NCBI RefSeq assembly: GCF_003716585.1
Contig: NZ_PTJO01000005.1
Location: 186,001-250,000, forward strand
Direction: 5' to 3'
Origin: Corynebacterium alimapuense
Lineage (GTDB): Bacteria > Actinomycetota > Actinomycetes > Mycobacteriales > Mycobacteriaceae
Length of the DNA stretch: 64,000 nt
Position 1 is the stretch's first letter. Every line of letters begins with the position of its first letter. The notes under the pieces were generated by a model. It had not been told where the DNA came from, searched no databases, and saw only the letters and a program-made list of their open reading frames with translations. Made by a program: the position numbers and the translations under genes. This document shows, one piece after another, positions 1-9,472 of the stretch.

Positions 1-2
1 CC

Positions 3-3000
3 AATGAAGGGAATCCATTCGTAGACGAGGGCGTCCGAGCACTCCTCTATCACCATCTTTCAGATAAGAAGGGTGATGAGATTGGTCGTTTCGGCCTAGG
101 ATTCAAATCAATCAGCGGTGTCTCAGATGGGCCGATGATCCTCAGCCGATCAGCCTCTTTCCAGTTCGGCAGAAGTAAAACTGCAGAATTCCTTAAGGAT
201 CAACTCGGCTATGAGTGGGACAAGAGTGCCGTGCCGGCTCTACGCATAGCGTGGACTGTCAATCCAGCTGAGGCCTTCCTAGACGATGATACTTTGCGGT
301 CACTCAGCAAGTGGGCAACTACGATCGTCAAAGTACCCATTAAAGACGGCGCGCTAGATGGCCTCGAGTCTGAACTAGATGACTTCGATCAGTCCTTTTG
401 CCTTTTCGTACCCCACGTAACAGAACTACGGCTGACTTCTACACGAAAGAACTCCGATAAGAGATATCAAACCAAGACTAGCGGAAAACGAGTCTTCTTG
501 GTTGATGCAGCAGGGAGAAAGTCTACGTGGGTTGTTGTCCACAAAGACCATGTCCCCTCACGAGAGGCACTGAATTCAGCAGGTCAGTCAGCACGCCGCG
601 ACTCAATCACTGTCAGCTGGGCTGTTCCGCTCGATGGCGGAGCAGGTACAGGTAGGCTCTCCGCCTACTTCCCAGTGAAATCTGAGCTCTCATTGAGCGG
701 CTACATAAATGCTCCTTGGAAGCTCTCCGACGACCGCATCAATGTCATTGAAGGCAAATTCAACTCTGAGATTCTCACGGAAGTAGTCCCTCAGCTTGTT
801 GTAGACGCAAGATCGGAATTGATTAGCGGAAACCCTACGGCAAAAGACAACGATGAGAAACGATTTGGTCGCTACCTCGATGTGCTGCCAGCACGAGGCC
901 GAGAAGCGAAAAGCTGGGCTGACCGTGAAATCAACAAGCCGATCTATCAAGCCTTGCGGGAAGTCCGCAGTCTTCCTAATGCTGCCGAAGAGCTAAGAAC
1001 ACCGCAGGGTCTAAAAATGCTCCCAGCAGTCATTCCCGATCGCCTCCAAGCTGACTGGATCGAGCACGCGGTCGATAAAGAGGGCTGGTTACATCCCCAA
1101 TGCTCGTCAAACAGGGACCGACGCTCCAAGGTCGTCAGATTGATGACGAAAGACGACCGGGAACGCACAAAAGAAGAGGAAGGCCGCTTTAGCAAGAGTA
1201 TAACCACCTGGCTAGAGAGCTTCATCGATGCTGAAGCGAGAACGCCAGATCCAAATCAGTCGCTCAGGGCACTAGGCTATGCAGCGCTTCTACTGGGAGA
1301 AGTAGATCCCTCAGAAGAGGATTGCGAGGCCGCTATTCAGGAGTCAAATATTGTACTACTTGAAATCGGCATCTATGTGCAACCGATTGCAGGCCGTTGT
1401 TTCATCAGGAATTCTTCGGAAGACAGTGCTCCAGGAATCATTGATCCCCGAGTGACTGACGTTCAAGATGGTTACATCGCACTAAAAATCCTTGGCATCA
1501 GTGATTACGCGCAGACCGGAAAGCTCATGGAGACGCTCTCTGAGCTTAAGACCACTGCAGTAGGGATCAATTGGGAAAATCTCTGGGCGGTGTTGCGTCA
1601 ATCCGATCTAGAAGACATCAAAGAAGCTTTCAATGAACTATTTAACGGAAAGCAATCTCATGTCGTCCGAATTAAAAATGGCAAAGGTGAATGGGTTCTT
1701 CCCGCGAGCCATTATATTCCAGGTAAAGTAATCCAAAATATTGTTGCAGATTACGAGTATCTCGTTGATTCAAAGTTCCATGCAGCTGATCACAGTGTAC
1801 TTGATCTATTAGGTATACAAGATCACCCTTTTCGCAGTCAGCACGAGAATACAAAATGGCTTACTGAGTATAAGAAGGAACATCGTCAGGCTGCTGGGCT
1901 CGAGATGAAGATAGTACGACCAGAATGGGAAAATATTGATTTCAACGAGAGCCCATTATTACTAGGACCTTTAGATAATTTCACAAAGCTTAGTGATACC
2001 AACCGAGCAGCGATCACGCAGCATATCCTTCATTCTTCGACCCATCCTTGGGTAACTCCTTCGTACAAAACTCGGAGATCTTCCCCCATCCTCCAGCCTG
2101 AGTACTGGCTGGTGAAAAAATATGGTCTCCTCCAAACAACACTCGAATTCGCTCCTATCGAAAAATGCTTTGTCATCGACGATGACGATCAGGATATTCG
2201 AGACATTGTTCCTGTCATTACGAACCTCGATCTCACTGATGATATGAAAGATGCTCTCGGGTATCACTTGAACATGGAAGAATTATCTCAAGATGAGTTC
2301 ACCGAACTAGTTGAAACTCATGTCAAAAGAGACAACGAACTAGCAGTCGGGAAAAGTTACTCCTGGTGGTGCTATATGTCAAGAGACACTGGATTTGTAC
2401 CTTCGCATATTCACGTACAGGACTCAGGCACATGGGTCCTGCTGGATCCTAAAACAGTTGCAGTCACTGCAGACCATGAAAAAGAGGAAGAATTCGAGAA
2501 ACTTGGCATTCCGACGCTGAAAGTCAGTAGTCCAGACGACAGCAAAGAACTTAGTGACAATTGGAAGCTCATGGACGGATCCACCATACCTATCGAGTTT
2601 GAGTATAGGACAGGTGGAGAAGCTCAGTCGTTGCAATTCCGATATCCTTCACTTAGCACTCTAGAAATTGATCGAATTGAAGAACTATCGGTTCAACCTT
2701 GCGAAAGTATTGAGATGACGACCGCTATCGAAGGCAGGCCAAAATCAAGAATTCCCGTGGAATACGGAAGAAACGGTAACACCATCCTCTCCACCGGCGC
2801 TACCGAATCCGAAGAGCTGATACAGATTCTTCAATCGCTCGAATGCAACAGCGAGCCAGATACTGTTGAATATCTATTAGAAACCACACACGCAAATCGA
2901 AATAGCAAGGTTCGTACCAGAGCCAGAAACGCAAGCAGCGATGCAGAACGCCTATTCCTCATTGCAGGTGAAGATCATCTCTATTCTCTTATTTCAAATT

Positions 3001-4505
3001 CTGCTATTGAATTCTTGAAGAGGACCAATGGCCAAGAACCAAAAGGAATCCATCTAGCAGAGGTCTGTATCAAGATGCTGGGAGTAAATGCGCTCCGCAA
3101 AGCCTGCGAACAGGCAAAAGGAAGCCTCCAGGTTGGCCCGCCTCCCGGTACGTGGAATGGAAGTCATGCGGCACGCAAATGGGTTCGCGACCTAGGTTTC
3201 GACGAAGTTTGGGCTGGCAACAAACATGTTGAGAAAAGTAAACCTACTGACTACGTGGACGGGCCGATCGAAGCGGAAACTTTCCACGACTATCAGCAAA
3301 AGGTTTCTGACAACCTATATAAAATGCTCGATGGAGACGGCCCCAACCGAGGTCTGGTGACACTTCCCACTGGAGCTGGCAAAACCCGAGTAGCGGTTCA
3401 AACCATCATTGAAGCAATCAAGAATGATTGCTTCTCTGGCCCCGTACTATGGCTAGTTGACAGTGCAGAGCTTTGCGAACAGGCCATCGATGCATGGGCA
3501 TTCCTATGGCGCTCAAGTGGAAGTATAGGCACTAGGCTGAGCATCAGTCGTCATTGGAAGAACTATAGTGCGACAGAGGAGACTTCAGGCGTCCAGGTTA
3601 TTGTCGCCACCTGGCAAAAAATGCTCCACACACTGGATAAAGAAGAATATGGTTGGCTTCAGGAAGCTCCTCTGCTGGTCATTGACGAAGCTCACACTGC
3701 GCTTTCTCCTTCATACACCAAGATCCTCAAGTGGGCTGGTCTTACTCACACGAAGCGCAATAAACTCCTACTCGGCTTAACTGCGACTCCCTTTCGTGGC
3801 CGGCAAGACTCAGATGAAACTACTCGCCTAAGGAATCGTTTCGACAACAATATGTTGGATGCGGGGGTCTTTGGTGATGAGAACCCTATGAAGTACCTTC
3901 AGAGAGTCGAAGTACTGTCACATGTCACGATGGAGACGATAAGAAGCGACAACTTTGTCTCACTGACCCCAGCAGAAATACATGACTTCAAATCACTGAA
4001 TTGGCTCCCAAAGTCTAAAGAGCAAGAACTGGGTCAGGATCTAGTTCGAACTCAGCAGATTATTGATTCTATTAAGAGCAAACCTCAAGAATGGTCAATT
4101 TTGGTATTCGCAACCTCTGTCGCGAATGCAGAGACTCTTGCTACTTTGCTCACGCTCGAGGGAATCCCATCCGCCTCAATCAATGCGAATACTTCGCAAA
4201 CTGATCGCGAGCTGGCTGTCGATCGATTCAAGAAAGGTGAAATTCGAGTTCTGACAAACTATTCGGTCCTGACTCAAGGATTTGATGCTCCGAAAACAGA
4301 GGCTGTCTATATCACTCGCCCTACCTCTAGCGAAGTCCTCTATCAACAGATGATTGGTCGTGGACTTCGTGGACCGAAAAATGGCGGAACCGAACATGTA
4401 CATATTGTGAACCTTCTAGACAATATTACTGAGTTCGACCTTTCGATCAACTACAAATCATTTGAACGTCTCACTGACAAAGGAATACTAGATGAGTCGA
4501 TTTAG
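3..4505 (+). CDS. GHKL (Hsp90/sacsin-like) ATPase fused to DEAH-family SF2 helicase, 5' truncated
   Basis: The frame is open from the left edge, so the true start lies outside. The first internal ATG (135) would cut into the ATPase domain and is not the start. About 1,500 residues are visible. Residues 1-45 carry NEGNPF and GRFGLGFKS, the nucleotide-binding signature of Hsp90/sacsin-type GHKL ATPases. A long middle section of about 1,000 residues has no motif I recognise. The C-terminal part is an SF2 helicase: Walker A LPTGAGKT near residue 1122, DEAH in LLVIDEAHTA near 1226, motif III LTATPF, and motif VI QMIGRGLRG near 1449. In a DISARM-like operon it occupies the place of DrmD or DrmE. 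By inference it could sense or remodel incoming DNA. The function is unproven. Confidence 0.85.
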   Translation, partial: NEGNPFVDEGVRALLYHHLSDKKGDEIGRFGLGFKSISGVSDGPMILSRSASFQFGRSKTAEFLKDQLGYEWDKSAVPALRIAWTVNPAEAFLDDDTLRSLSKWATTIVKVPIKDGALDGLESELDDFDQSFCLFVPHVTELRLTSTRKNSDKRYQTKTSGKRVFLVDAAGRKSTWVVVHKDHVPSREALNSAGQSARRDSITVSWAVPLDGGAGTGRLSAYFPVKSELSLSGYINAPWKLSDDRINVIEGKFNSEILTEVVPQLVVDARSELISGNPTAKDNDEKRFGRYLDVLPARGREAKSWADREINKPIYQALREVRSLPNAAEELRTPQGLKMLPAVIPDRLQADWIEHAVDKEGWLHPQCSSNRDRRSKVVRLMTKDDRERTKEEEGRFSKSITTWLESFIDAEARTPDPNQSLRALGYAALLLGEVDPSEEDCEAAIQESNIVLLEIGIYVQPIAGRCFIRNSSEDSAPGIIDPRVTDVQDGYIALKILGISDYAQTGKLMETLSELKTTAVGINWENLWAVLRQSDLEDIKEAFNELFNGKQSHVVRIKNGKGEWVLPASHYIPGKVIQNIVADYEYLVDSKFHAADHSVLDLLGIQDHPFRSQHENTKWLTEYKKEHRQAAGLEMKIVRPEWENIDFNESPLLLGPLDNFTKLSDTNRAAITQHILHSSTHPWVTPSYKTRRSSPILQPEYWLVKKYGLLQTTLEFAPIEKCFVIDDDDQDIRDIVPVITNLDLTDDMKDALGYHLNMEELSQDEFTELVETHVKRDNELAVGKSYSWWCYMSRDTGFVPSHIHVQDSGTWVLLDPKTVAVTADHEKEEEFEKLGIPTLKVSSPDDSKELSDNWKLMDGSTIPIEFEYRTGGEAQSLQFRYPSLSTLEIDRIEELSVQPCESIEMTTAIEGRPKSRIPVEYGRNGNTILSTGATESEELIQILQSLECNSEPDTVEYLLETTHANRNSKVRTRARNASSDAERLFLIAGEDHLYSLISNSAIEFLKRTNGQEPKGIHLAEVCIKMLGVNALRKACEQAKGSLQVGPPPGTWNGSHAARKWVRDLGFDEVWAGNKHVEKSKPTDYVDGPIEAETFHDYQQKVSDNLYKMLDGDGPNRGLVTLPTGAGKTRVAVQTIIEAIKNDCFSGPVLWLVDSAELCEQAIDAWAFLWRSSGSIGTRLSISRHWKNYSATEETSGVQVIVATWQKMLHTLDKEEYGWLQEAPLLVIDEAHTALSPSYTKILKWAGLTHTKRNKLLLGLTATPFRGRQDSDETTRLRNRFDNNMLDAGVFGDENPMKYLQRVEVLSHVTMETIRSDNFVSLTPAEIHDFKSLNWLPKSKEQELGQDLVRTQQIIDSIKSKPQEWSILVFATSVANAETLATLLTLEGIPSASINANTSQTDRELAVDRFKKGEIRVLTNYSVLTQGFDAPKTEAVYITRPTSSEVLYQQMIGRGLRGPKNGGTEHVHIVNLLDNITEFDLSINYKSFERLTDKGILDESI

Positions 4506-6246
4506 TCTTGATGAAAGTCAGCAAGCCGTAGCTAATCTTCATTACGCAGACTGCCGAGTGGTTATCGCAGGTCCTGGAACAGGTAAAACTACGACGAGTG
4601 TTGCACTACTCGAAAAACTAGACTCATCGGTCCCCAACCCAGAAGATCATTCCGTTCTCTATATATCATTTTCACGTTCAGCTATCCAAGCAGCTTTTTC
4701 TTCTACAGAGCATATGATTGACAGTCTAGATATATCTGTAGACCAGCGCACTGTTGATTCTCTGGCGCTGGAGATAGTCAACGAATTTGAGCCGCGAACG
4801 GAGCACTTACCTGATTTTGAGGCCCGGATAAAGAGAGCCACGTTCTACCTTCAGGAACATGGTAGCGACCTCACTTATGATATTTGCCACGTAATCGTTG
4901 ACGAAGCACAGGATATCAGCGGGTGCCGACGGGAGTTCTTGTGCGAGCTGATGAGGCAGGCTCCTGATGATTGTGGGCTTACAATATTTGCGGATCCGGC
5001 ACAGTCTATCTACAGCTTTCTTGATACCGCTGACGAATACTCAGAGCAACGCTCTATAGATGAGAGCTGGATAGAGTTTATTGATGAGCTCTCTTCCATA
5101 CGCCAGATTGAAATCATCCATCTCAGAGGCCAGTATCGTGCACAGAATGAAAGATTGAAAAGCATTTTCAGTCACCTTGAGAGTGCACGGTCTATCGAAG
5201 GTTATTTAGATAATCGACTAGCTCTCGACGAGCTTCAGTCTGAGATACCGGCAATCAATCTAAAACATCTTAGCAAAATGGTCGATAGTTGGCACGGAAG
5301 CACAGCATTATTGACTTCTGGTAATGCAGAAGCCTTGCAGATTTTCCAGATTCTCCGTAATGAAGGAATTGAAGTAGAAATAGTATTGAAGTCTGAACTA
5401 TGTCCTTGCCTTCCATCTTGGCTTGGTGAGTGGGCTATACTATCAGATTCAAGGTCTGCTTCCTTCTCATCCGATCAGTTCCGCAAATTCTCCCGCAAAT
5501 TACCTAACTTTCAAGAAGAGGATGCTCTCAGTCTAGGGATCCACCTCGACTCATCTTCAGAACTATATTGGAATGACATCAGCAAACAAGCTGCAAAATT
5601 GGTGCACACTCCTCACAAACGTACGCTAAGCAGCGGTTTTACAATCAGTACTATTCACCAGTCTAAAGGCTTAGAATACGATAATGTCTTAATCTACGAC
5701 CCAGAAGCACTAGTTACACCTTCAAAGCGATCTGATTCCAGCCTCGAGATGCTATTTGTAGCCATTTCTCGTGCTCGACGACGCTTGCTAGCTGTTCTCC
5801 CGTCTGAATCTATAGAAAAAGTCTATACGAAATTCGGTCGATGGATTATTCCAACTTTTCGCAGGCATTCCCCAAAAGCCATCTACATTGACTCTCAGGA
5901 TATTCGAAACGATAAACTCTTTGGAGGCAGAGACGGCCAGTTGGTTTTGACTAAGGTAGATGCTCAATCTAAACTTTCCTTTCGACTTCTTGACCTAGAT
6001 CAAGAAGTCCCTATTTATCGTTGTTATATAGACAATCAGCATGTTGCATTAACAACAGAAGAATTTGGCAAAACCGTAAAACGGTTGACTAATTCTACTT
6101 CTGCAAATTGGCCCTTGCTTGGGCCAGTTCCCGTCCAGGGGACAGAGTCATCGATCAATTTTTTAGTTGATGAGGGGCGCCCTTTTCTAATTCCCAGACC
6201 ATTAGGTTTTGCTTCAATCAGTTTCTCAAATAGAAAAGGATATTGA
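4492..6246 (+). CDS. UvrD/Rep-like SF1 helicase of the DISARM-like operon
   Basis: A 584-residue superfamily 1A DNA helicase-like ATPase. Visible motifs are Walker A AGPGTGKT (residues 26-33), Walker B VDEAQD (about 137), motif V HQSKGLEYDNV (about 389) and motif VI VAISRARRRL (about 423). The last 130 residues match nothing I recognise and may be a partner-binding tail. The ATG lies inside the end of the preceding gene (14-nt overlap), so translation is probably coupled. It is shorter than full UvrD or Rep (about 670-720 residues). In class 2 DISARM the extra gene is drmE; this could be a divergent counterpart or an unrelated replacement, and sequence alone cannot decide. Confidence 0.85.
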   Translation: MSRFSLDESQQAVANLHYADCRVVIAGPGTGKTTTSVALLEKLDSSVPNPEDHSVLYISFSRSAIQAAFSSTEHMIDSLDISVDQRTVDSLALEIVNEFEPRTEHLPDFEARIKRATFYLQEHGSDLTYDICHVIVDEAQDISGCRREFLCELMRQAPDDCGLTIFADPAQSIYSFLDTADEYSEQRSIDESWIEFIDELSSIRQIEIIHLRGQYRAQNERLKSIFSHLESARSIEGYLDNRLALDELQSEIPAINLKHLSKMVDSWHGSTALLTSGNAEALQIFQILRNEGIEVEIVLKSELCPCLPSWLGEWAILSDSRSASFSSDQFRKFSRKLPNFQEEDALSLGIHLDSSSELYWNDISKQAAKLVHTPHKRTLSSGFTISTIHQSKGLEYDNVLIYDPEALVTPSKRSDSSLEMLFVAISRARRRLLAVLPSESIEKVYTKFGRWIIPTFRRHSPKAIYIDSQDIRNDKLFGGRDGQLVLTKVDAQSKLSFRLLDLDQEVPIYRCYIDNQHVALTTEEFGKTVKRLTNSTSANWPLLGPVPVQGTESSINFLVDEGRPFLIPRPLGFASISFSNRKGY

Positions 6247-6247
6247 G

Positions 6248-9200
6248 ATGTCTCGAGATCTAGAATCTTGGTATAAAGCAAGGAAAGATGTAATCTCATT
6301 TGTTACTCAAGAATTAATGGGACCAGATGGCGAACTTCTTGACAGCGCTCCCCTCAATCGCATCATTGTTGGTGTTCTTTTTCCACAAGAGGATCAGAAT
6401 GATTCGAAGAATCCGGATGGCACTGACGCTAGTATCTCTCTAGTCCCAGAGTTGAAGCAGTCTGGGATAAACACAGATGAACAGCCTGAGCAGGATGTTT
6501 CTATGTCCAATCAGTCGCTTCCTTCATCTATGGGACTAACCTTCTCGCTTCCATCCAGGAATCACTGCGATAAGGTTCTGGTTTATCCCTCCGCAGTACA
6601 ATACGAGTTTTCAAGTGATGAGACACATTGGACGCCAAAACGTGTTTCACCTAGTGAACCTATCTCTATCCCCATCGATGAACAAATTGATACTCTTGAT
6701 GTGAAACGACATACGGTCGAAGGATCTGATGGAAAACTCGAATTGATATCGGTTGTCAGACCTCCCTTTGGTGATCGTGTGAGAATTACTGTCACGCTTG
6801 TTAATCTCAATAAGAAAAGTGAATTTAAAGGCAAGAAAGATGCCTTCTCCTGGTTTCGTCCAAAACTTCGCGTTGTTTCTCCATCGCTACCCTTTGTCGA
6901 TAATAGAGGGAACTCAGATGTTTTTGCCGAGGATACTGATTCAGTTTCTACAGCATTCTTATATCGAGCTCAGGCGAATATCGCCCAGGGACATGGCTGT
7001 GCTGCTACATGGGAAGATAGTATTTCAGGCGTATTTGAAATCCAGTCAACCTATATTCCTGAACAGAGTGTTCCACTGTCAAGTGCTGCGGCAGGGACAG
7101 AAGGAGATCCTTTTGGTGAGTATGACCTCAATATGGGTAAAGTTGCTCGACCTTCTGGCCGTGAGGAACTTCATGGATTAGCTGACTCTTACGAGAAGTG
7201 GATTGAAGAGCAGTATCTAGATTTAGATACTGAAGATGATCTCTCTGATCAGTTCCTTAAGGAGGGTAGAAAGAACCTTATCCATGCCACAGAGTGCCTA
7301 GAACGCATTCGAAGCGGTATCGACTCGCTAGATGATTCTTCAATGTCTCAGGCTTTCGAACTCATGAATCTGGCGATGATCCAACAACGAGATGCTCAAG
7401 ATACCGCCCGGGCATCCAATGGTTCTAAGATCCGAATGGATCCAGAGAACTTATACATCACAAAGCAGGCATGGCGGCCTTTCCAGATGGCATTCATCCT
7501 CATGAATCTTCCTGCCCTAGGGGACCGTCGCCATCCAGAACGTCATCTGGCCGATCTCCTCTGGTTTCCTACGGGCGGAGGTAAGACTGAAGCATATCTT
7601 GGTTGCATTGCATTTAGTATTCTCTACCGGCGGATTCTTGATCCAAAAGCTGGTGGAGTCTCAGCAATCATGCGCTATACTCTCCGTATTTTGACAACTG
7701 ACCAGTTTACTCGAGCGGCTGGTCTGATTTGCGCCCTTGAGATTATTCGCCGACGTCACTTACCAAACACTGAACTGGAGATATCACTAGGATTATGGGT
7801 TGGTGATTCTACAGTTCCTAACCGAATTAGTCTCGCAAAGATTGAACTAAAGAAGCTAAAGTCTGGAAGCAAACACGATCGAGATTCAAACCTGATTCAA
7901 GTAAAAAGATGTCCAAACTGTAGCTACAGTTTATCTTCTGAGAACTATTACATAGAAGACTCTTCAGGATTATCTATCTGTTGCCCTAATATTTATTGTG
8001 AATTTCACGATTCTCTGCCGCTATATATTATCGACGATGACCTCTATGAAAAGCGACCTTCGCTGATTATAGGAACTGTTGACAAATTTGCTCAAATGAC
8101 CTGGCGGAGTGAAGTTTCTCACCTTTTAGGTACTGATGGAAAGCACCCCACTCCCGATCTGATAGTTCAGGATGAACTGCATCTGATATCAGGACCACTC
8201 GGAACCATGGTTGGATTGTACGAATCTGCCCTCGATCTAGCTCTCTATAAAGCGAGTGGATCCAAGGTAAAGGTGATCGCGTCTACCGCCACTATCCGTC
8301 GCGCAGATGAGCAAGTTCTAAGTGTTTTCGATCGAAAGGCAGCACAATTCCCGCCTGCTGGCATTTCGCCATCAGACAACTATTTCTCTAAAGAAGCATC
8401 TCCAGATGAGATGGGTGATCGCAAGTATGTGGGAGTAGTCGCCCCAGGCACTTCGCAAGCCACTCTGCTTGTTCGGCTATACGCTGCTGTCCTTCAAGCT
8501 GCGGAGAGTATTCAGACAACAGATGAAGTTCGTGATGCCTACTGGACTCTTCTAGGATACTTCAACAGCCTGCGAGTGCTTGGATCAACATATCTTCAGG
8601 TCATCGACGACATCCCAGACAGAGTGACTGTGATAGCCAACCGTCGTGGAGAAAAGCCTCGTCAGTCATCAGGAAACGAGCCGCTAGAGTTAACATCCCG
8701 TCGCTCTGCTGCAGAAATCTTGTCCATGCGTGAACAAATGGAAGTTTCCATAACCGGCCCTACACCTGCAAACAGCCCGGATGTCGTACTTGCTACGAAC
8801 ATGATTTCTGTTGGACTCGACATTGATCGCTTAGGCCTTATGGTCGTCGCAGGTCAACCACAAAATACTTCAGAATATATTCAAGCCACCAGCCGGGTGG
8901 GTCGTAAACACCCTGGTCTGATATTTGTCGCATTTAATGCTCAGCGATCCCGAGATGTCTCCCACTTCGAGGCTTTTGTACCGTTCCATAGATCACTCTA
9001 CCGTTCTGTAGAAGCGACGACTGCAACTCCATTTTCTGCACGCGCGCGTGATCGCGGAGCGCACGGAGTCCTCGTGGCTGCTACCCGCATGGCAATTGAT
9101 GAGATGAGGGCTTCCAATGCAGCTGGTGAAGCTCATGTATTCAAAAACGAGATTTATAATAGGGTAATTGTTCCGCTCGTCGATCGGTCGTCCCGGGTTT

Positions 9201-9472
9201 CTGAACCTGACTCAAAGCCCTTTATGGCACGATTAATCAAACTACTTGATACGTGGGAGGCATCATCCGAGCGTGATGAAATTTCCGAATATGGACAAAT
9301 GTATATTAAACCGGGAGGATCTCCTGACGGCTGGTTGATTCGGCCAAGTGGAAGTTCAACAAATCCTGGCAGATTCAATGCCGTTGAGTTTCCGATGGAA
9401 ACTTTGACTAGCTTGCGTGATGTCGATGCAGAGACGAAACTAACTATCTATAAACCTAGAAGTAGGAAATAA
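6248..9472 (+). CDS. drmA: DrmA-like helicase of DISARM
   Basis: A 1,074-residue SF2 helicase-like protein. The ATG at 6248 is preferred over the upstream ATG at 6209 because it follows the previous stop by 1 nt and has AAAAGG about 10 nt upstream. Motifs are Walker A WFPTGGGKT (about residue 440), Walker B QDELHL (about 641), STATIRR (motif III) and a C-terminal VGLDIDRLG...QATSRVGR block (about 855-885). A CPNC...CC cysteine cluster near 555-585 suggests a bound zinc. The GGGKTEAYLG and QATSRVGR forms are typical of DrmA. In known DISARM, DrmA works with the DUF1998 protein DrmB as a DNA-loading complex, and the next gene here is that partner. Confidence 0.85.
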   Translation: MSRDLESWYKARKDVISFVTQELMGPDGELLDSAPLNRIIVGVLFPQEDQNDSKNPDGTDASISLVPELKQSGINTDEQPEQDVSMSNQSLPSSMGLTFSLPSRNHCDKVLVYPSAVQYEFSSDETHWTPKRVSPSEPISIPIDEQIDTLDVKRHTVEGSDGKLELISVVRPPFGDRVRITVTLVNLNKKSEFKGKKDAFSWFRPKLRVVSPSLPFVDNRGNSDVFAEDTDSVSTAFLYRAQANIAQGHGCAATWEDSISGVFEIQSTYIPEQSVPLSSAAAGTEGDPFGEYDLNMGKVARPSGREELHGLADSYEKWIEEQYLDLDTEDDLSDQFLKEGRKNLIHATECLERIRSGIDSLDDSSMSQAFELMNLAMIQQRDAQDTARASNGSKIRMDPENLYITKQAWRPFQMAFILMNLPALGDRRHPERHLADLLWFPTGGGKTEAYLGCIAFSILYRRILDPKAGGVSAIMRYTLRILTTDQFTRAAGLICALEIIRRRHLPNTELEISLGLWVGDSTVPNRISLAKIELKKLKSGSKHDRDSNLIQVKRCPNCSYSLSSENYYIEDSSGLSICCPNIYCEFHDSLPLYIIDDDLYEKRPSLIIGTVDKFAQMTWRSEVSHLLGTDGKHPTPDLIVQDELHLISGPLGTMVGLYESALDLALYKASGSKVKVIASTATIRRADEQVLSVFDRKAAQFPPAGISPSDNYFSKEASPDEMGDRKYVGVVAPGTSQATLLVRLYAAVLQAAESIQTTDEVRDAYWTLLGYFNSLRVLGSTYLQVIDDIPDRVTVIANRRGEKPRQSSGNEPLELTSRRSAAEILSMREQMEVSITGPTPANSPDVVLATNMISVGLDIDRLGLMVVAGQPQNTSEYIQATSRVGRKHPGLIFVAFNAQRSRDVSHFEAFVPFHRSLYRSVEATTATPFSARARDRGAHGVLVAATRMAIDEMRASNAAGEAHVFKNEIYNRVIVPLVDRSSRVSEPDSKPFMARLIKLLDTWEASSERDEISEYGQMYIKPGGSPDGWLIRPSGSSTNPGRFNAVEFPMETLTSLRDVDAETKLTIYKPRSRK

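Noticed and set aside
135..4505. ATG at 135 as the start of the GHKL-helicase gene
   Set aside because: The frame is open to the left edge and residues before it continue the ATPase domain, including GRFGLGFKS.
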